A stretch of DNA of 64,000 nt from Ostrinia nubilalis (taxonomy: Eukaryota > Arthropoda > Insecta > Lepidoptera > Crambidae): the NCBI RefSeq assembly GCF_963855985.1, contig NC_087095.1, positions 8,132,001-8,196,000 on the forward strand, read 5' to 3'. Positions 25,016 to 34,812 of this stretch are shown here, one piece after another; position 1 is the first letter of the stretch, and each line of letters begins with the position of its first letter. Below the pieces are notes generated by a model. The model saw only the letters and a program-made list of their open reading frames with translations. It was not told the origin of the DNA and ran no database searches. A program made the position numbers and the translations under genes.

Positions 25016-25608
25016 GAAATCCTTTCCAGTCGGTTGGTTATTAATTTTCTCCGAATTCTTGTGAAAGATAAAAGCTAATTTGGGCATAATACAGTCTGAA
25101 GTATTTGCCAAGATTAATGGTAATAGACATTTCGACTTATTGAAAAACAGTTCGGTACGGCTATCAGAAAATAGCGTCCAATTTTCAACGTTATTTCAGC
25201 TTTTAAACATAACTTTAATCAACTTTGAAACCGTGCCGTTATATGATTTTTTGTTTAACGAATTAGTCGGCGAGTTTATTTTAGAATCTACTTCTTTACT
25301 GATTGCTAAATCCTGACTGTTTTAATCAGTGAGTGACCACCGTTGACTCAGTCAAGCCGATATTGATAAGGTTATAACTTAAGCACAAATTATAATAAGA
25401 AGATTGCATATTTAATTGGGTTAATCCCCGTGTTAATTTATAAAAACAACGTTAATAAATTCTAATTATATTTGTACATTGCTAATATAAATAGGGGAGG
25501 ATGGGGGAATTGCGGACGCGGGGTAAATACGGACTAGCAAGTACCTACTCAATCCCTCCCCCCCGCGGCAGCCCGGTGCTGTCATCTGTTTCTTTCTGCC
25601 ATTTTAGT
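25016..25608. repeat. 593-bp direct repeat, left copy
   Basis: Bases 25016-25608 read the same as 30393-30985 at a constant offset of 5377. I found no difference on reading both copies. The repeat starts GAAATCCTTTCCAG and ends CTGCCATTTTAGT, exactly at the poly(A) end of the LINE on one side and at its 5' end on the other. It includes the first 115 bp of a TA-flanked element (terminus TAGGGGAGGATGGGGG at 25492) plus about 475 bp of older flank. The contained ORF (25080-25316) lacks an ATG and looks non-coding. Confidence 0.93.
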
Positions 25609-25760
25609 TTTTTTTTTTTTTTTTTTTTTTCTCATATCCGTGGTCCCAGCGGCAATCTGTAGGGAACTACAATAATCCACTCCTGTATCCGTTTGCACTG
25701 TTCTTTGTCATGGGTAGGGTGGAGTCCAGTGACTCAGTTGCCCTCAGTGATCATGGTTTC

Positions 25761-28454
25761 TCAACTGTCATGGAATCTACTAAGGAGACCCCTGACACTA
25801 GCTCTTTGCAGTCTGCTGAATAGGAAGCCTTCAATGGTCATGAGTTGTTGTACTGAAGAGTTTGGATGATTTGAAAGTCTATCCTTGTAGCGGAGTGTGT
25901 GGCTCTTTATTTCCTCTCTGACTGTGGGCAATGGCAAGTCCTGATAGATGAGCTTGTTGCTGATATACCATGGGATTTGGTAAATCAAACGTATGGCTTT
26001 TGTCTGAAAGCGCTCGATTATGTCGAGATTGGAGTTGGCAGCTGTTCCCCACAGCTGTATCCCGTAGGTCCAGATAGGTTTAAGGATGGTTTTGTAGACC
26101 ATCATTTTGCTACTGGTGTTCAGCTGTGACTGGCCTCCGACAAGCCACATCATGTTTCTTAGTTTGGCATCTAGGTGCTTCCTCTTTGTCCATATATGCT
26201 TTCTCCAGGTTAGCCTGCGGTCCAGGTGCAAGCCCAGATACCTAACGTCCTCAGCCTGAGGTATTTGGATACCATTAAGTTTGACCGGTGGGCAGGAGTT
26301 TCTTCTGAGAGTGAAGGTTACATGCACAGATTTTTCTCCGTTCGCTTTAATACGCCATGAATGGTACCATTTCTCCATTTCCGTCAGGCTTTCCTGGAGA
26401 TAGAGTGAGGCCGTGACTGGATCGTCGTGTGTTGCCATTGTTACCGTGTCGTCAGCAAAGGTGCCTGTGAATGTATTTGTAGTTGTTGGCAGGTCTGCGG
26501 TAAACAATAGGTACAGCACGGGCCCCAAAACACTACCCTGGGGTATACCGGACGCTATGTTGCATAGGGCAGAACAAGAGTCTCCTGATCTGACCTCGAA
26601 GCATCTGTCTCCCAAATACGACCCAAGTATTTCGTAGAACGGGCATGGGAGGTTCTGTTTCAGTTTGTACAAGAGCCCTCTATGCCAGACCTTGTCGAAG
26701 GCTTGACTTATGTCCAAGAACGCAGCTGAGCAGTATCGTTTCTTTTCCAGTGCTTCTGAGATGATGTTTATGGTTCTGTGGACCTGTTCAGTAGTGGAGT
26801 GTCTTTCCCGGAAACCAAATTGGTGTTCAGGTATCAGATCACCGATGTGGGGCTTCATTCGTTTCAACAGAATTTTTTCGAATACCTTCGACATCAGCGG
26901 TAGAAGACTAATAGGTCTGTAGGAAGATGTAGCGTTTGGGGGCTTACCGGGTTTGAGAATCATGATAATTTGAGCAATCTTCCATTGGCCCGGGTAGAGT
27001 CCAGTTCTTAAGATGGCGTTGAATATATATGTTATTAGCATGATTGCCCTTCTAGGTAGCTCCTTCAATATCCTGCCAGTGATGAGGTCATAACCTGGCG
27101 CTTTGTTTGGCTTTAGGTCTTTAATTATGTGCTGTATTTCTCTCGGCGACACATGTCGAATTGGCAGGGAGAGCTGGTTGCAAGACTCGAGGTACGTGTC
27201 TATCTCAGTTTCGCTCCTGGAGTAGTTAGTCGGTGGATTCGGTTTGAAGACGTTAGTCAGATGTTCCGCAAACGCATTGGCCTTTTCTTGGTCACTACGG
27301 GCCCATTCCCCATTTGGTAGTTTTATGGGAGGAGACGATTTTATCGGGCGATTCAGTGTCTTGGTTGCCTTCCAGAGCGAGTAGTCCGTGCTGCTATCCG
27401 GGGTAAGATTTTTTAGATAAGTTTGCAAGGACTCATTCTCAGCCAACGAGATCAGCTCAGCAACCTTCCTGGAGCAATGATTGAAGTTCCTCTTATCGTC
27501 CGGACATCGTGTTGTCTGCCAGATTTTTCTTAGGCGTCTTCTTTCCTTAATTTTGTCTCTAATTAGGTTGTTGTAATGCTTTTTGTGGTGCATTTCTTTG
27601 GTGTTATATCGTGTTGAGCTCCAGGCTGCTTGTTGAATTTTGACATTCAATTGCTCTACGCCTTCTTCAATGTCCTTGAGTGACTTTAACGGGACATTGA
27701 GGTTTAAGTTTGTGTCTAGGTTTTCTCTGAACTGATCCCAGTCTGTCGATCCATTGTACAATCCCGGAGGACTCACGTTGAGTGCGAAGTTACCACTGAT
27801 ACTTATGATAACAGGTGAGTGGTCAGAAGATAGATCAGACACGCTTTCAACGGTAGCGTAGTTTCTGGATATGCCTCTCATTACAAAAAAGTCCAGGAGA
27901 TCAGGGACTTTGTTTGTATCTGCTGGCCAATAAGTTGGTTGCCCGCCTGAGAGCCACTGGATCTGTTCCTTCATCAAAGCCATGTAAAGCTGTCGCCCAC
28001 GAGGGAGTATCATGCGGGAGCCCCATGCCGTGTGTTTGGCGTTCCAGTCTCCACCTGCAATAAAGCGTAGGCCGAGTGTATCGAAGAATTTGCTGAAGTC
28101 TTCATGCTTGATGCTATGCCTAGGTGGACAGTATATTGCTGATACTGCAAGGGGTCCCGTCTTCATCTCAACCGTCACCGACGTCGCCTGGAGGAAATCC
28201 TCACTGAAGTGTTCTCTTTCGTGGTGTTTAATGTTGCTTTTTATGATTACTGCGGTACCTCCATGGGAATTTCCAGAAGGATGGTTGGTTAGGTAAGAGC
28301 TATAGCCCTTGAAGTTAATGTAGTTCCTTTCTGTGAAGCGGGTCTCGGCTATTAGCATTATGTCTATATTGTTAGTTTGGAGGTAGGATTCTAGTTCTTG
28401 TCTTCTTTCAGACAAGCCGTTGGCGTTCCAAATGGATATTTTTATGGCAGTCAT
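25761..28454 (-). CDS. Jockey-type LINE ORF2: endonuclease-reverse transcriptase
   Basis: 897 aa. The N-terminal apurinic-type endonuclease (residues 1-220) shows WNANGL, E38 in AETRF, GGDWNAKH around 134-141 and SDHSPV at 210-215. The reverse transcriptase (about 440-700) shows KAPGYDLI, SYRPISLLP, QFGFRERHST, FLDISQAFDKVWH, GIPQGSVLGPVLY and the catalytic FADD at 666-669. There is no RNase H domain, as usual for Jockey elements. The protein nicks target DNA and copies the element RNA from the 3' end. Its start codon overlaps the ORF1 stop as ATGA, suggesting coupled translation by termination-reinitiation. No frame breaks. Confidence 0.95.
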   Translation of the reverse strand: MTAIKISIWNANGLSERRQELESYLQTNNIDIMLIAETRFTERNYINFKGYSSYLTNHPSGNSHGGTAVIIKSNIKHHEREHFSEDFLQATSVTVEMKTGPLAVSAIYCPPRHSIKHEDFSKFFDTLGLRFIAGGDWNAKHTAWGSRMILPRGRQLYMALMKEQIQWLSGGQPTYWPADTNKVPDLLDFFVMRGISRNYATVESVSDLSSDHSPVIISISGNFALNVSPPGLYNGSTDWDQFRENLDTNLNLNVPLKSLKDIEEGVEQLNVKIQQAAWSSTRYNTKEMHHKKHYNNLIRDKIKERRRLRKIWQTTRCPDDKRNFNHCSRKVAELISLAENESLQTYLKNLTPDSSTDYSLWKATKTLNRPIKSSPPIKLPNGEWARSDQEKANAFAEHLTNVFKPNPPTNYSRSETEIDTYLESCNQLSLPIRHVSPREIQHIIKDLKPNKAPGYDLITGRILKELPRRAIMLITYIFNAILRTGLYPGQWKIAQIIMILKPGKPPNATSSYRPISLLPLMSKVFEKILLKRMKPHIGDLIPEHQFGFRERHSTTEQVHRTINIISEALEKKRYCSAAFLDISQAFDKVWHRGLLYKLKQNLPCPFYEILGSYLGDRCFEVRSGDSCSALCNIASGIPQGSVLGPVLYLLFTADLPTTTNTFTGTFADDTVTMATHDDPVTASLYLQESLTEMEKWYHSWRIKANGEKSVHVTFTLRRNSCPPVKLNGIQIPQAEDVRYLGLHLDRRLTWRKHIWTKRKHLDAKLRNMMWLVGGQSQLNTSSKMMVYKTILKPIWTYGIQLWGTAANSNLDIIERFQTKAIRLIYQIPWYISNKLIYQDLPLPTVREEIKSHTLRYKDRLSNHPNSSVQQLMTIEGFLFSRLQRASVRGLLSRFHDS

Positions 28455-30025
28455 GGTTTAATTAGCTTGGACACTAAGTCGAACATACGGTCCATCATTT
28501 TGTCGATCATTTTCTCGATCGTATTTTCAAATTTTATGAACATATTTTGCATCAGTACTTCCATGTCTTTTTCTTTGTGGGCATTACCCTTCACTTTATC
28601 AGCGTAGCTGCTTTTGGCGTGTTCTGTGTAAGTTTTGTTTACATTTGGTTTTTGATTGATGTTAGTATTGCTATCAGTTTCTCTAGGTGTTATTTCTATT
28701 TTATTCGGTTGAATATTCGCAGATTTATTTTTTGGTCTATTTTTATCAAATATTTCCGATTTGTACTGCTTGTATTTAGTGCAGCCTTTATAGCTGGCAG
28801 GGTGGCTTCCCTGGCAGTTTACACATGTTGCTGGTGTATTTGGTTCTTTCTTGCAGTAGGATGTTGGGTGATCATCGCCACATTTAACACAGCGGTGAGG
28901 CCTGTGGCATAGATTTTTGGTGTGCCCAAATCTCTGGCATCGTTTACACTGTACCACTTCATTTCTTTTGTAGGGAACTTCGAATCTTACGATGGTGTTA
29001 CTGATAGATTTTATTGAGTAGATGTCTTTGTTATTTGAGTTTGGTTCCAGTTCTACAAAGTATAGGGGTAGTGGGTCTTTTGTTTTATTGTGTATTACAT
29101 TGGTGATGTTTCTGACAGAATGTCCTAGATTCCTTAATTCGGTTTTTATAATGTCTTTGTCTTCTGTAGCATGGAGTCCTCGAAGGACTACTCTGAATGC
29201 TTTTTCATGTTTGAGCTGGTATGTATAGTGACTGACATTAAGTTTGATAAATGTTTCTCTAATGATTTTGTACATTTCAACATCGCCTGGTAGAATTTTT
29301 ACAGTGTGCCCATTTCTTAGAGTCGTAAGGGTGTAATTTTTGTCTGTGTTTGTGATTTCTTTTAACATTTTATGGAGTTCTTTAATGTCATTTACTCCTG
29401 TTACAAATATTGGTTCGGGTTTTGGGATCGTCATCCTTTTTTTATTTGAATTATCCGTATTTGTATCTTCATTGGATTCATTCTGTAGTCCTTCAAAGCT
29501 ATTTGATGTTGGTATCGCAAACGTAGTTAGAGTTTTTGGCCGTTTTTGAGTTGAGTCCTGTGGTGGGCTTGTGTCTTGCCTTTTTCGTTTCCAATCTGGT
29601 ACTTTATCGCTTTGCCATGTTGTCAAATCGATTATGTCATTTTCCGTGGTATTTTTTGGGGTATTTGGTGTCTCTCTAGTATTGTCTCTGTCCGATTCTT
29701 TATTTAGTTTTGCGTCCACATTGATATCTGTCTTATGGTTCCCAACTGAATGACTTCTCGGTCTGTTGGTAAGCAAGCTTGGGTGGAATGCTTGCTGCAC
29801 AAATTTTTTAGTTGTAGTTTTAGTTGATTGCTGTTGAGTAGTGCAGGACTCTGCATATTTATTTTGATTTACATCTTTCGGCAAAATTTGGCCCCCCCCA
29901 GAATACGAAGGGCTGCCTGAGCTGGTCTCACAAGATGATTGTGCGGCCAGCCCAGAGAGGGATTCTCCCGCACCTGTGGTGTTGGTACCCTCCTGGGGTA
30001 GTTTCTCTTTAAACCTTGCTTCCAT
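28451..30025 (-). CDS. Jockey-type LINE ORF1: Gag-like RNA-binding protein
   Basis: 524 aa. A low-complexity, polar N-terminus (1-200) is followed by a domain resembling the zinc-knuckle-associated region of Jockey Gag proteins (about 205-350). Three retroviral-type zinc knuckles lie at 360-415: CKRCQRFGHTKNLC, CVKCGDDHPTSYC and CVNCQGSHPASYKGC. These bind the element RNA and package it with the ORF2 protein. The start is the first ATG after the 5' UTR (MEARFKEK). The C-terminus is rich in charged and amphipathic residues (ENTIEKMIDKMMDRMF) and may form a coiled coil. Confidence 0.93.
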   Translation of the reverse strand: MEARFKEKLPQEGTNTTGAGESLSGLAAQSSCETSSGSPSYSGGGQILPKDVNQNKYAESCTTQQQSTKTTTKKFVQQAFHPSLLTNRPRSHSVGNHKTDINVDAKLNKESDRDNTRETPNTPKNTTENDIIDLTTWQSDKVPDWKRKRQDTSPPQDSTQKRPKTLTTFAIPTSNSFEGLQNESNEDTNTDNSNKKRMTIPKPEPIFVTGVNDIKELHKMLKEITNTDKNYTLTTLRNGHTVKILPGDVEMYKIIRETFIKLNVSHYTYQLKHEKAFRVVLRGLHATEDKDIIKTELRNLGHSVRNITNVIHNKTKDPLPLYFVELEPNSNNKDIYSIKSISNTIVRFEVPYKRNEVVQCKRCQRFGHTKNLCHRPHRCVKCGDDHPTSYCKKEPNTPATCVNCQGSHPASYKGCTKYKQYKSEIFDKNRPKNKSANIQPNKIEITPRETDSNTNINQKPNVNKTYTEHAKSSYADKVKGNAHKEKDMEVLMQNMFIKFENTIEKMIDKMMDRMFDLVSKLIKP

Positions 30026-30392
30026 GACGAAATTTGTTGTTTGGGTTTTTGATCAGAGTCTCCTTCTCCTAGATAAGTTGCCTGCCATGGCTAACGAGGC
30101 TCATCTCCCCGAGCATTGAGAGCTTAGGTTTAAAGTAGCGGCCCACGTTCGCTACTATCGTCCAGCTATCATCGAGTTTTGTGCGCTATTTCCTGGAGGT
30201 AAACTCTGCTACAAGCTCCCCAGCACCTCTCCAGTGGACTGCCTAATTGTCCGCGACTGCTTATTCAGAATATTCGCAGCTAACCCCCATATCTGGGGGC
30301 CGTATCGCTATCCGCAACCTGCGACGCGTGTGGTGGCATCAGGCTCTGCCGCTGGGAATTGTCACCCAGAACCACATTTTTCATTTTTTTTT
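30026..30392 (-). promoter_or_regulatory. LINE 5' UTR with presumed internal promoter
   Basis: Jockey elements carry an internal RNA polymerase II promoter in the 5' UTR. This segment is GC-richer than the flank and ends at the boundary with the right 593-bp repeat, where an A-rich stretch (AAAAAAAAATGAAAAATG on the - strand) marks the 5' junction. Specific promoter motifs were not identified. Confidence 0.5.
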
Positions 30393-30985
30393 GAAATCCT
30401 TTCCAGTCGGTTGGTTATTAATTTTCTCCGAATTCTTGTGAAAGATAAAAGCTAATTTGGGCATAATACAGTCTGAAGTATTTGCCAAGATTAATGGTAA
30501 TAGACATTTCGACTTATTGAAAAACAGTTCGGTACGGCTATCAGAAAATAGCGTCCAATTTTCAACGTTATTTCAGCTTTTAAACATAACTTTAATCAAC
30601 TTTGAAACCGTGCCGTTATATGATTTTTTGTTTAACGAATTAGTCGGCGAGTTTATTTTAGAATCTACTTCTTTACTGATTGCTAAATCCTGACTGTTTT
30701 AATCAGTGAGTGACCACCGTTGACTCAGTCAAGCCGATATTGATAAGGTTATAACTTAAGCACAAATTATAATAAGAAGATTGCATATTTAATTGGGTTA
30801 ATCCCCGTGTTAATTTATAAAAACAACGTTAATAAATTCTAATTATATTTGTACATTGCTAATATAAATAGGGGAGGATGGGGGAATTGCGGACGCGGGG
30901 TAAATACGGACTAGCAAGTACCTACTCAATCCCTCCCCCCCGCGGCAGCCCGGTGCTGTCATCTGTTTCTTTCTGCCATTTTAGT
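30393..30985. repeat. 593-bp direct repeat, right copy
   Basis: Second copy of 25016-25608. It runs without a break into the body of the TA-flanked element at 30986, so this is the copy joined to the remaining element, and the left copy is joined to the older upstream flank. Confidence 0.93.
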
Positions 30986-31309
30986 GCCACGCAAAAACTT
31001 ACGACAGCCGGCTGCGCACAGTTTGAAAGGTAGGTAAAATTTTAAAAAATTGTGTATTTTGATCTAATTTTTAGTGTTTTTTAATTTAAGGGACTGGTCT
31101 GAATACTAAGTGATGGTAAAAAGTTATATTATCTATTGATAGCTTTGTCAATGAAGTTTGAATCGCCAATGTTTCTTTTTATGGAATGTTTTCATAACCT
31201 ACAAATTTATCTCTTTGATTTAAAAATACCCAATTGGGTTAATTGCGGACAAGCCTTGCGGGGTAAATACGGACGTCTGCAATTACCCCTAATTCGATAA
31301 ACTATTTAA

Positions 31310-31675
31310 AAATTTACCAATAACTGGTACAAACGGGCAGTAAACAAAAAGCATTCCATCATTTTTACCAGCACACCAGAAAAAAAGAATCTAGAAGAAA
31401 AGGAACAAAAGAAATTAGACAAGAAAAGAAAAGCCCAAGAAAAACAAAATAAAACTACATCTAATAAGCTAAAAGGATCAAAGGGTGTAAGAAATCTAAA
31501 TTATTTTGAAAATGAAAGAAATGTTGATTACTTTTGCATTTATTGTCAGGAAAAGTACTACGTTCATCCACCCGCCGAAGACTGGATTAGGTGTTTAAAG
31601 TGTAACAAGTGGGCACATGAGAACTGCACTGCAGGAAGTTCTTCTAAAGGCTTTACTTGTGGTTTTTGTCTGTGA
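31310..31675 (+). pseudogene. C-terminal PHD-like zinc finger exon of a lost transposase
   Basis: An open frame without ATG ends at TGA 31673-31675. It has a lysine-rich stretch (EEKEQKKLDKKRKAQEKQ) followed by a C4HC3 pattern: C-x2-C (CIYC), EDWIRCLKCNKWAHENC and CGFC. The ligand spacing fits a PHD finger. Similar short fingers end many insect pogo/Jerky-type DDE transposases. No catalytic domain was found upstream, so this is the surviving last exon of an internally deleted element. Confidence 0.7.
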
Positions 31676-31894
31676 TGTGGACCTGTCCGTAATTAACCCA
31701 GCGTTAGTCCGAATTTACCCCGAGCGCTGCGGGTAATTACGGACAGACAAGGTTTTGTTTTTGCTAAAAATATTCCATTTGTTGATTGATCTCGTTTAAT
31801 AAGTATAACTGTTTTTGTAGATGTTTAACCTTTAACCGACGACGTGATATTTTTGTCACGCCGTCTGCGACGTGCGGTCTGTGGGACCGCTATA

Positions 31895-33356
31895 GGGGAG
31901 ACCGGGGATAGTTGACTAATTTTTTACTAAACCATACATATTTTTTGTGTTTTCATCCATACAGACAAATAAATCGCATTAATGGATAGAAGAACTATTA
32001 AACTAATAAAAAACAACAAAACATAGTTCATTATTAAATATCATCATCATATTTAAATGCATTTTATAGAACATCAACTCTTAGTCAATCTACCCCTGTT
32101 CCGGGGTAGATTGACTATATGCCCGGGGTAAGTAGACCTACGTATCAATAAGCAAGAAATTATGAGAAGAGTCAAGTAATAAAACACTATTTTCAATTGA
32201 ATTGAATTCTTTATTCAAAAACAATTATAATTAGGTACAGACATCTTTAATAAGTCTTTAAAAAAACTATCAACTCTTAGTATTTAAACTTTTTAACTAA
32301 AATCTTCTTCAGTCTCATTTTAAATCACATATCAATCTTTGTATACAGGGTGTCCCAGATGGGTGAATCAAACTGATAGGGGAGGTAGCTCTACTAATGT
32401 ACTATCGCTAAATAATATGAAAAAAAAATAAAGCGCATAAGGACACAAAAATTGTTTTTTTTTTAAATGAAAATAAATCAGCTTTGCCTAAGTATTTGGC
32501 TATAATTGCTGCGTTTGGAGTTTATTTGTACTTTTTTCTTACTAATATTAATTGTACATGATCGCTTCGTTTATCTGTAAACAAACTTTCGAAAATAATG
32601 ACTAGATTTCGAGTTGAGAGCACTTTACTTTAAAAAAAATCCGAACTCAAAATTTTTTTTTTCTTTTTTTTTTGACATAGTACATTAGTAGAGCTACTTC
32701 CCCTAGAAGTTTGATTCACCCATTCTGTGACACCCTGTATAGTATAGTACTTTTACGTTTCCAAGTATTTCTTCTATTATCTAAACGTGGCGCCGCTTTA
32801 GGAAAGGGTCTTATTTCTTCATCGTTCAGTCGTTCGTTTTTATGTAGATCCTCATCGTACTGTAGCAATAAAAAGAATGTATGTATTAAGGATCGAATAA
32901 ATAGATAATTTGAAAGATATTTTAAACTCAAAATGTTATTGGGGTTGGTTGGTTCAACCAGCCCCGAAAGAAATTAGTCTACCAACCCCAAACGACATTT
33001 TAAGTTTCGATGGCATGGATAACCTACACACTGCCACCTAATAAAGAAATAACACAAGAAATAATATCAATATGGACTCATAAAACACTCTGACTAATAG
33101 GCAAACGGTTAACATAAAATGTGTAGGTACCAAATCAAAAAATATGCAACAAGAAAATATTACTTACATGATATGAAAACAAATCACGGGTCACTACTCG
33201 AAAACGGCGTGTGCCGGCGACGCGGCGCTACCGACGAATGAGCGGGGGGCGGAAAGTGATGCGCGGCTGCGCTGGGATGACGCAATACTCAAACCGTTGG
33301 CGAGTTTTTGGCGGTTAGTCTACCTACCCCTATATGCAACCATCCCCGGTCTCCCC
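31895..33356. mobile_element. TA-flanked element with GGGGAGACCGGGGAT ends
   Basis: The left end GGGGAGACCGGGGATAGTTG and the right end, inverted, GGGGAGACCGGGGATGGTTG differ by one base over 20 bp and are flanked by TA (31893-31894 and 33357-33358). Internal sequence includes short repeats related to the end (TACCCCTGTTCCGGGGTAGA near 32092). No transposase ORF. It is inserted in the piggyBac relic and itself contains a foldback at 32346-32737. Confidence 0.8.
32346..32737. mobile_element. Foldback/MITE with CAGGGTGTC ends
   Basis: CAGGGTGTCCCAGATGGGTG at the left pairs with the inverted right end CAGGGTGTCACAGAATGGGT, and pairing continues through GAATCAAACT and AGTAGCTCTACTAATGTACT, giving about 60-bp inverted repeats. 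TA flanks both sides. The same terminal CAGGGTGTC occurs at the ends of the 37400-39252 foldback, so both belong to a TA-targeting family. Confidence 0.8.
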
Positions 33357-34555
33357 TACTGTTTACTCAAAAAGTATCATTTTTTGCATAAAAGTGTATT
33401 GGTTTCATATTTTTTGAGAACATTATAGTATTACAAATAAACATACGTATAATTTGCGAGGAATCAATGTATATTTTTTATTTAAATATGGCTAAAACTT
33501 TTTTGACCCTTAATTTCATTGAAATTACACTAGAGCTCAATAATACCTATATAACTTGTAAATTTTAATTAAATCGACAAAAACTATACTCCTTCCTAAA
33601 TATACTGAACATAATGAATAAAATAAAAATAAATGACACGTACATTACACGCATAAAAAAAATTTGACGTAGGGTAAACTTTAGGCACAATCAGGACATT
33701 TTTTTTTACCGCATACCAAGCATTTTCGGTATGCATAGGTAACACCTGTAAGAAAATTTCGTTTTCAATTTAGGTGGACTAAAATGTACGTCTTTTTTGC
33801 AGCTGGTGCAATGACATCAGGCTGATTTGGTATGTCAGAGCCTAGAATATATGTCACTGTTTGCTTTAACACCCGTTTCGCGGTATTTTTTTACAGACTA
33901 CCATCTTTTACATAATATTATGTTCAAATATCAATATATCATTAGGAATTGTCTTTTCTTAGGTTGTGGTGGCCCAGGATCCATCATTTTTACGAAAAAT
34001 GAATCGTCTAAAACAAAAACGCAATTTTCAGTATGGTACAAAAATGTCACGTAGTCTGCGACGTGCGGTCCCACAGACCGCTGTTGAATTTTAAATCGAA
34101 TTATCTTATTAAAACTGCCCTCGTCGATGTATCCACTACCTGTAATGGCGTTTGGGCAACTAAACTCGAAGGTACTGAGACGCTCGGGACACGGGAGTAA
34201 GTAGAACATTGCAATCCAGAAATTTCAAAAACAGGAGCGGTCTGTGAGACCGCACGTCGTCGGTTAAAGGTTAACTAAAGATTAATAATTAATAAAGAAA
34301 ATCTGATTATTACTAATAGTACGAATGTTGTGCGTTATTTCCCTTCAGCGTCCGCAATTCCCCCACTCTCCCCTACAGTCTATCTACTGATTGATGCTAG
34401 GTTCAAGCCGCTTGACCGACCCCGAGCCTGTGAGATAACGATATCTTATAGAAATGTAAATATTATATTATTGTTGTCAGTACTTACGCTTATCTTAGCT
34501 AAAACAAAATTAAAAGATAATGTTATAATTACTACAACTATTTTCCCACGGCTTC

Positions 34556-34700
34556 GCCCATGTTAATTTCATTCCGTCACAGAAAATCTAAGCGGGATAA
34601 AAAAATTAGATTCTTTCCTGGACTATCCTACTGTATAACATATCAAACACCCATCCAGTCTCACACATTTTACTTATTATGAATATTAATAGGATAAAAT
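34556..34700 (-). mobile_element. Decayed Helitron-like fragment
   Basis: CACGGCTTCGCCCATGTTAATT is the inverted 3' part of a Lep1-related repeat; the interior continues with blocks seen in such repeats (TAAGCGGGATAAAAA). Boundaries are vague and both ends are worn. Confidence 0.4.
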
Positions 34701-34812
34701 AAAGAAACAAATACATTATGAGCCGTTTATTTAGGATATTATCATGTGTGTAAAATCATATCTTACCAAAGGACAGTGACCTATTTTTCATACTAGCATT
34801 ACCCCATATTAC

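Larger units (their letters stand above)
25608..30392 (-). mobile_element. Full-length Jockey-clade LINE
   Basis: Complete non-LTR retrotransposon on the - strand: 5' UTR about 30026-30392, ORF1 28451-30025, ORF2 25761-28454, 3' UTR about 25632-25760, and a poly(A) tail seen as about 24 T at 25608-25631. Both ORFs are open throughout, so this copy could be active. It is bounded on both sides by 593-bp copies of the same sequence. Insertion is into the left end of the TA-flanked element that continues at 30986. Confidence 0.9.
31836..34263 (-). mobile_element. piggyBac-like relic with TTAA duplications
   Basis: Ends CCGACGACGTG and CACGTCGTCGG are inverted, each flanked by TTAA (31832-31835 and 34264-34267), the piggyBac target. 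Subterminal blocks ACGTGCGGTCTGTGGGACCG and inverted copies near 34060-34080 and 34237-34255 repeat. On the - strand near 33660-33745 a cysteine pattern CYLC, then after a one-base frame change CLVCGKKKCPDCA and a stop, resembles the C-terminal cysteine-rich domain of piggyBac transposases. Just upstream is GSDIPNQPDVIAPAAKKTY. The rest of the transposase is missing or unrecognisable. A TA-flanked element (31895-33356) sits inside. Confidence 0.65.
30871..34374. mobile_element. TA-flanked DNA transposon with a PHD-finger remnant, pogo-like
   Basis: The left end GGGGAGGATGGGGGAATTGC and the right end, inverted, GGGGAGAGTGGGGGAATTGC match over about 27 bp (through GGACGC) and are flanked by TA. 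Inside are repeats of the type GCGGGGTAAATACGGAC (30893-30911, 31257-31274, inverted copies near 31682-31745), probably subterminal transposase sites. The only coding remnant is a 3' exon with a PHD-like finger. A piggyBac relic and further elements are inserted at 31836-34263. The pogo assignment rests on TA, the end type and the known presence of such fingers at the C-terminus of some insect DDE_1 transposases. Confidence 0.7.

Noticed and set aside
25080..25316. 78-codon ORF, repeated identically at 30457-30693
   Set aside because: It starts with TTG, has no recognised domain and lies within the duplicated flank of the LINE; the duplication explains the identical copy.
26413..29753. Many + strand ORFs inside the LINE
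   Set aside because: They are antisense to the two intact LINE ORFs and have no domain of their own.
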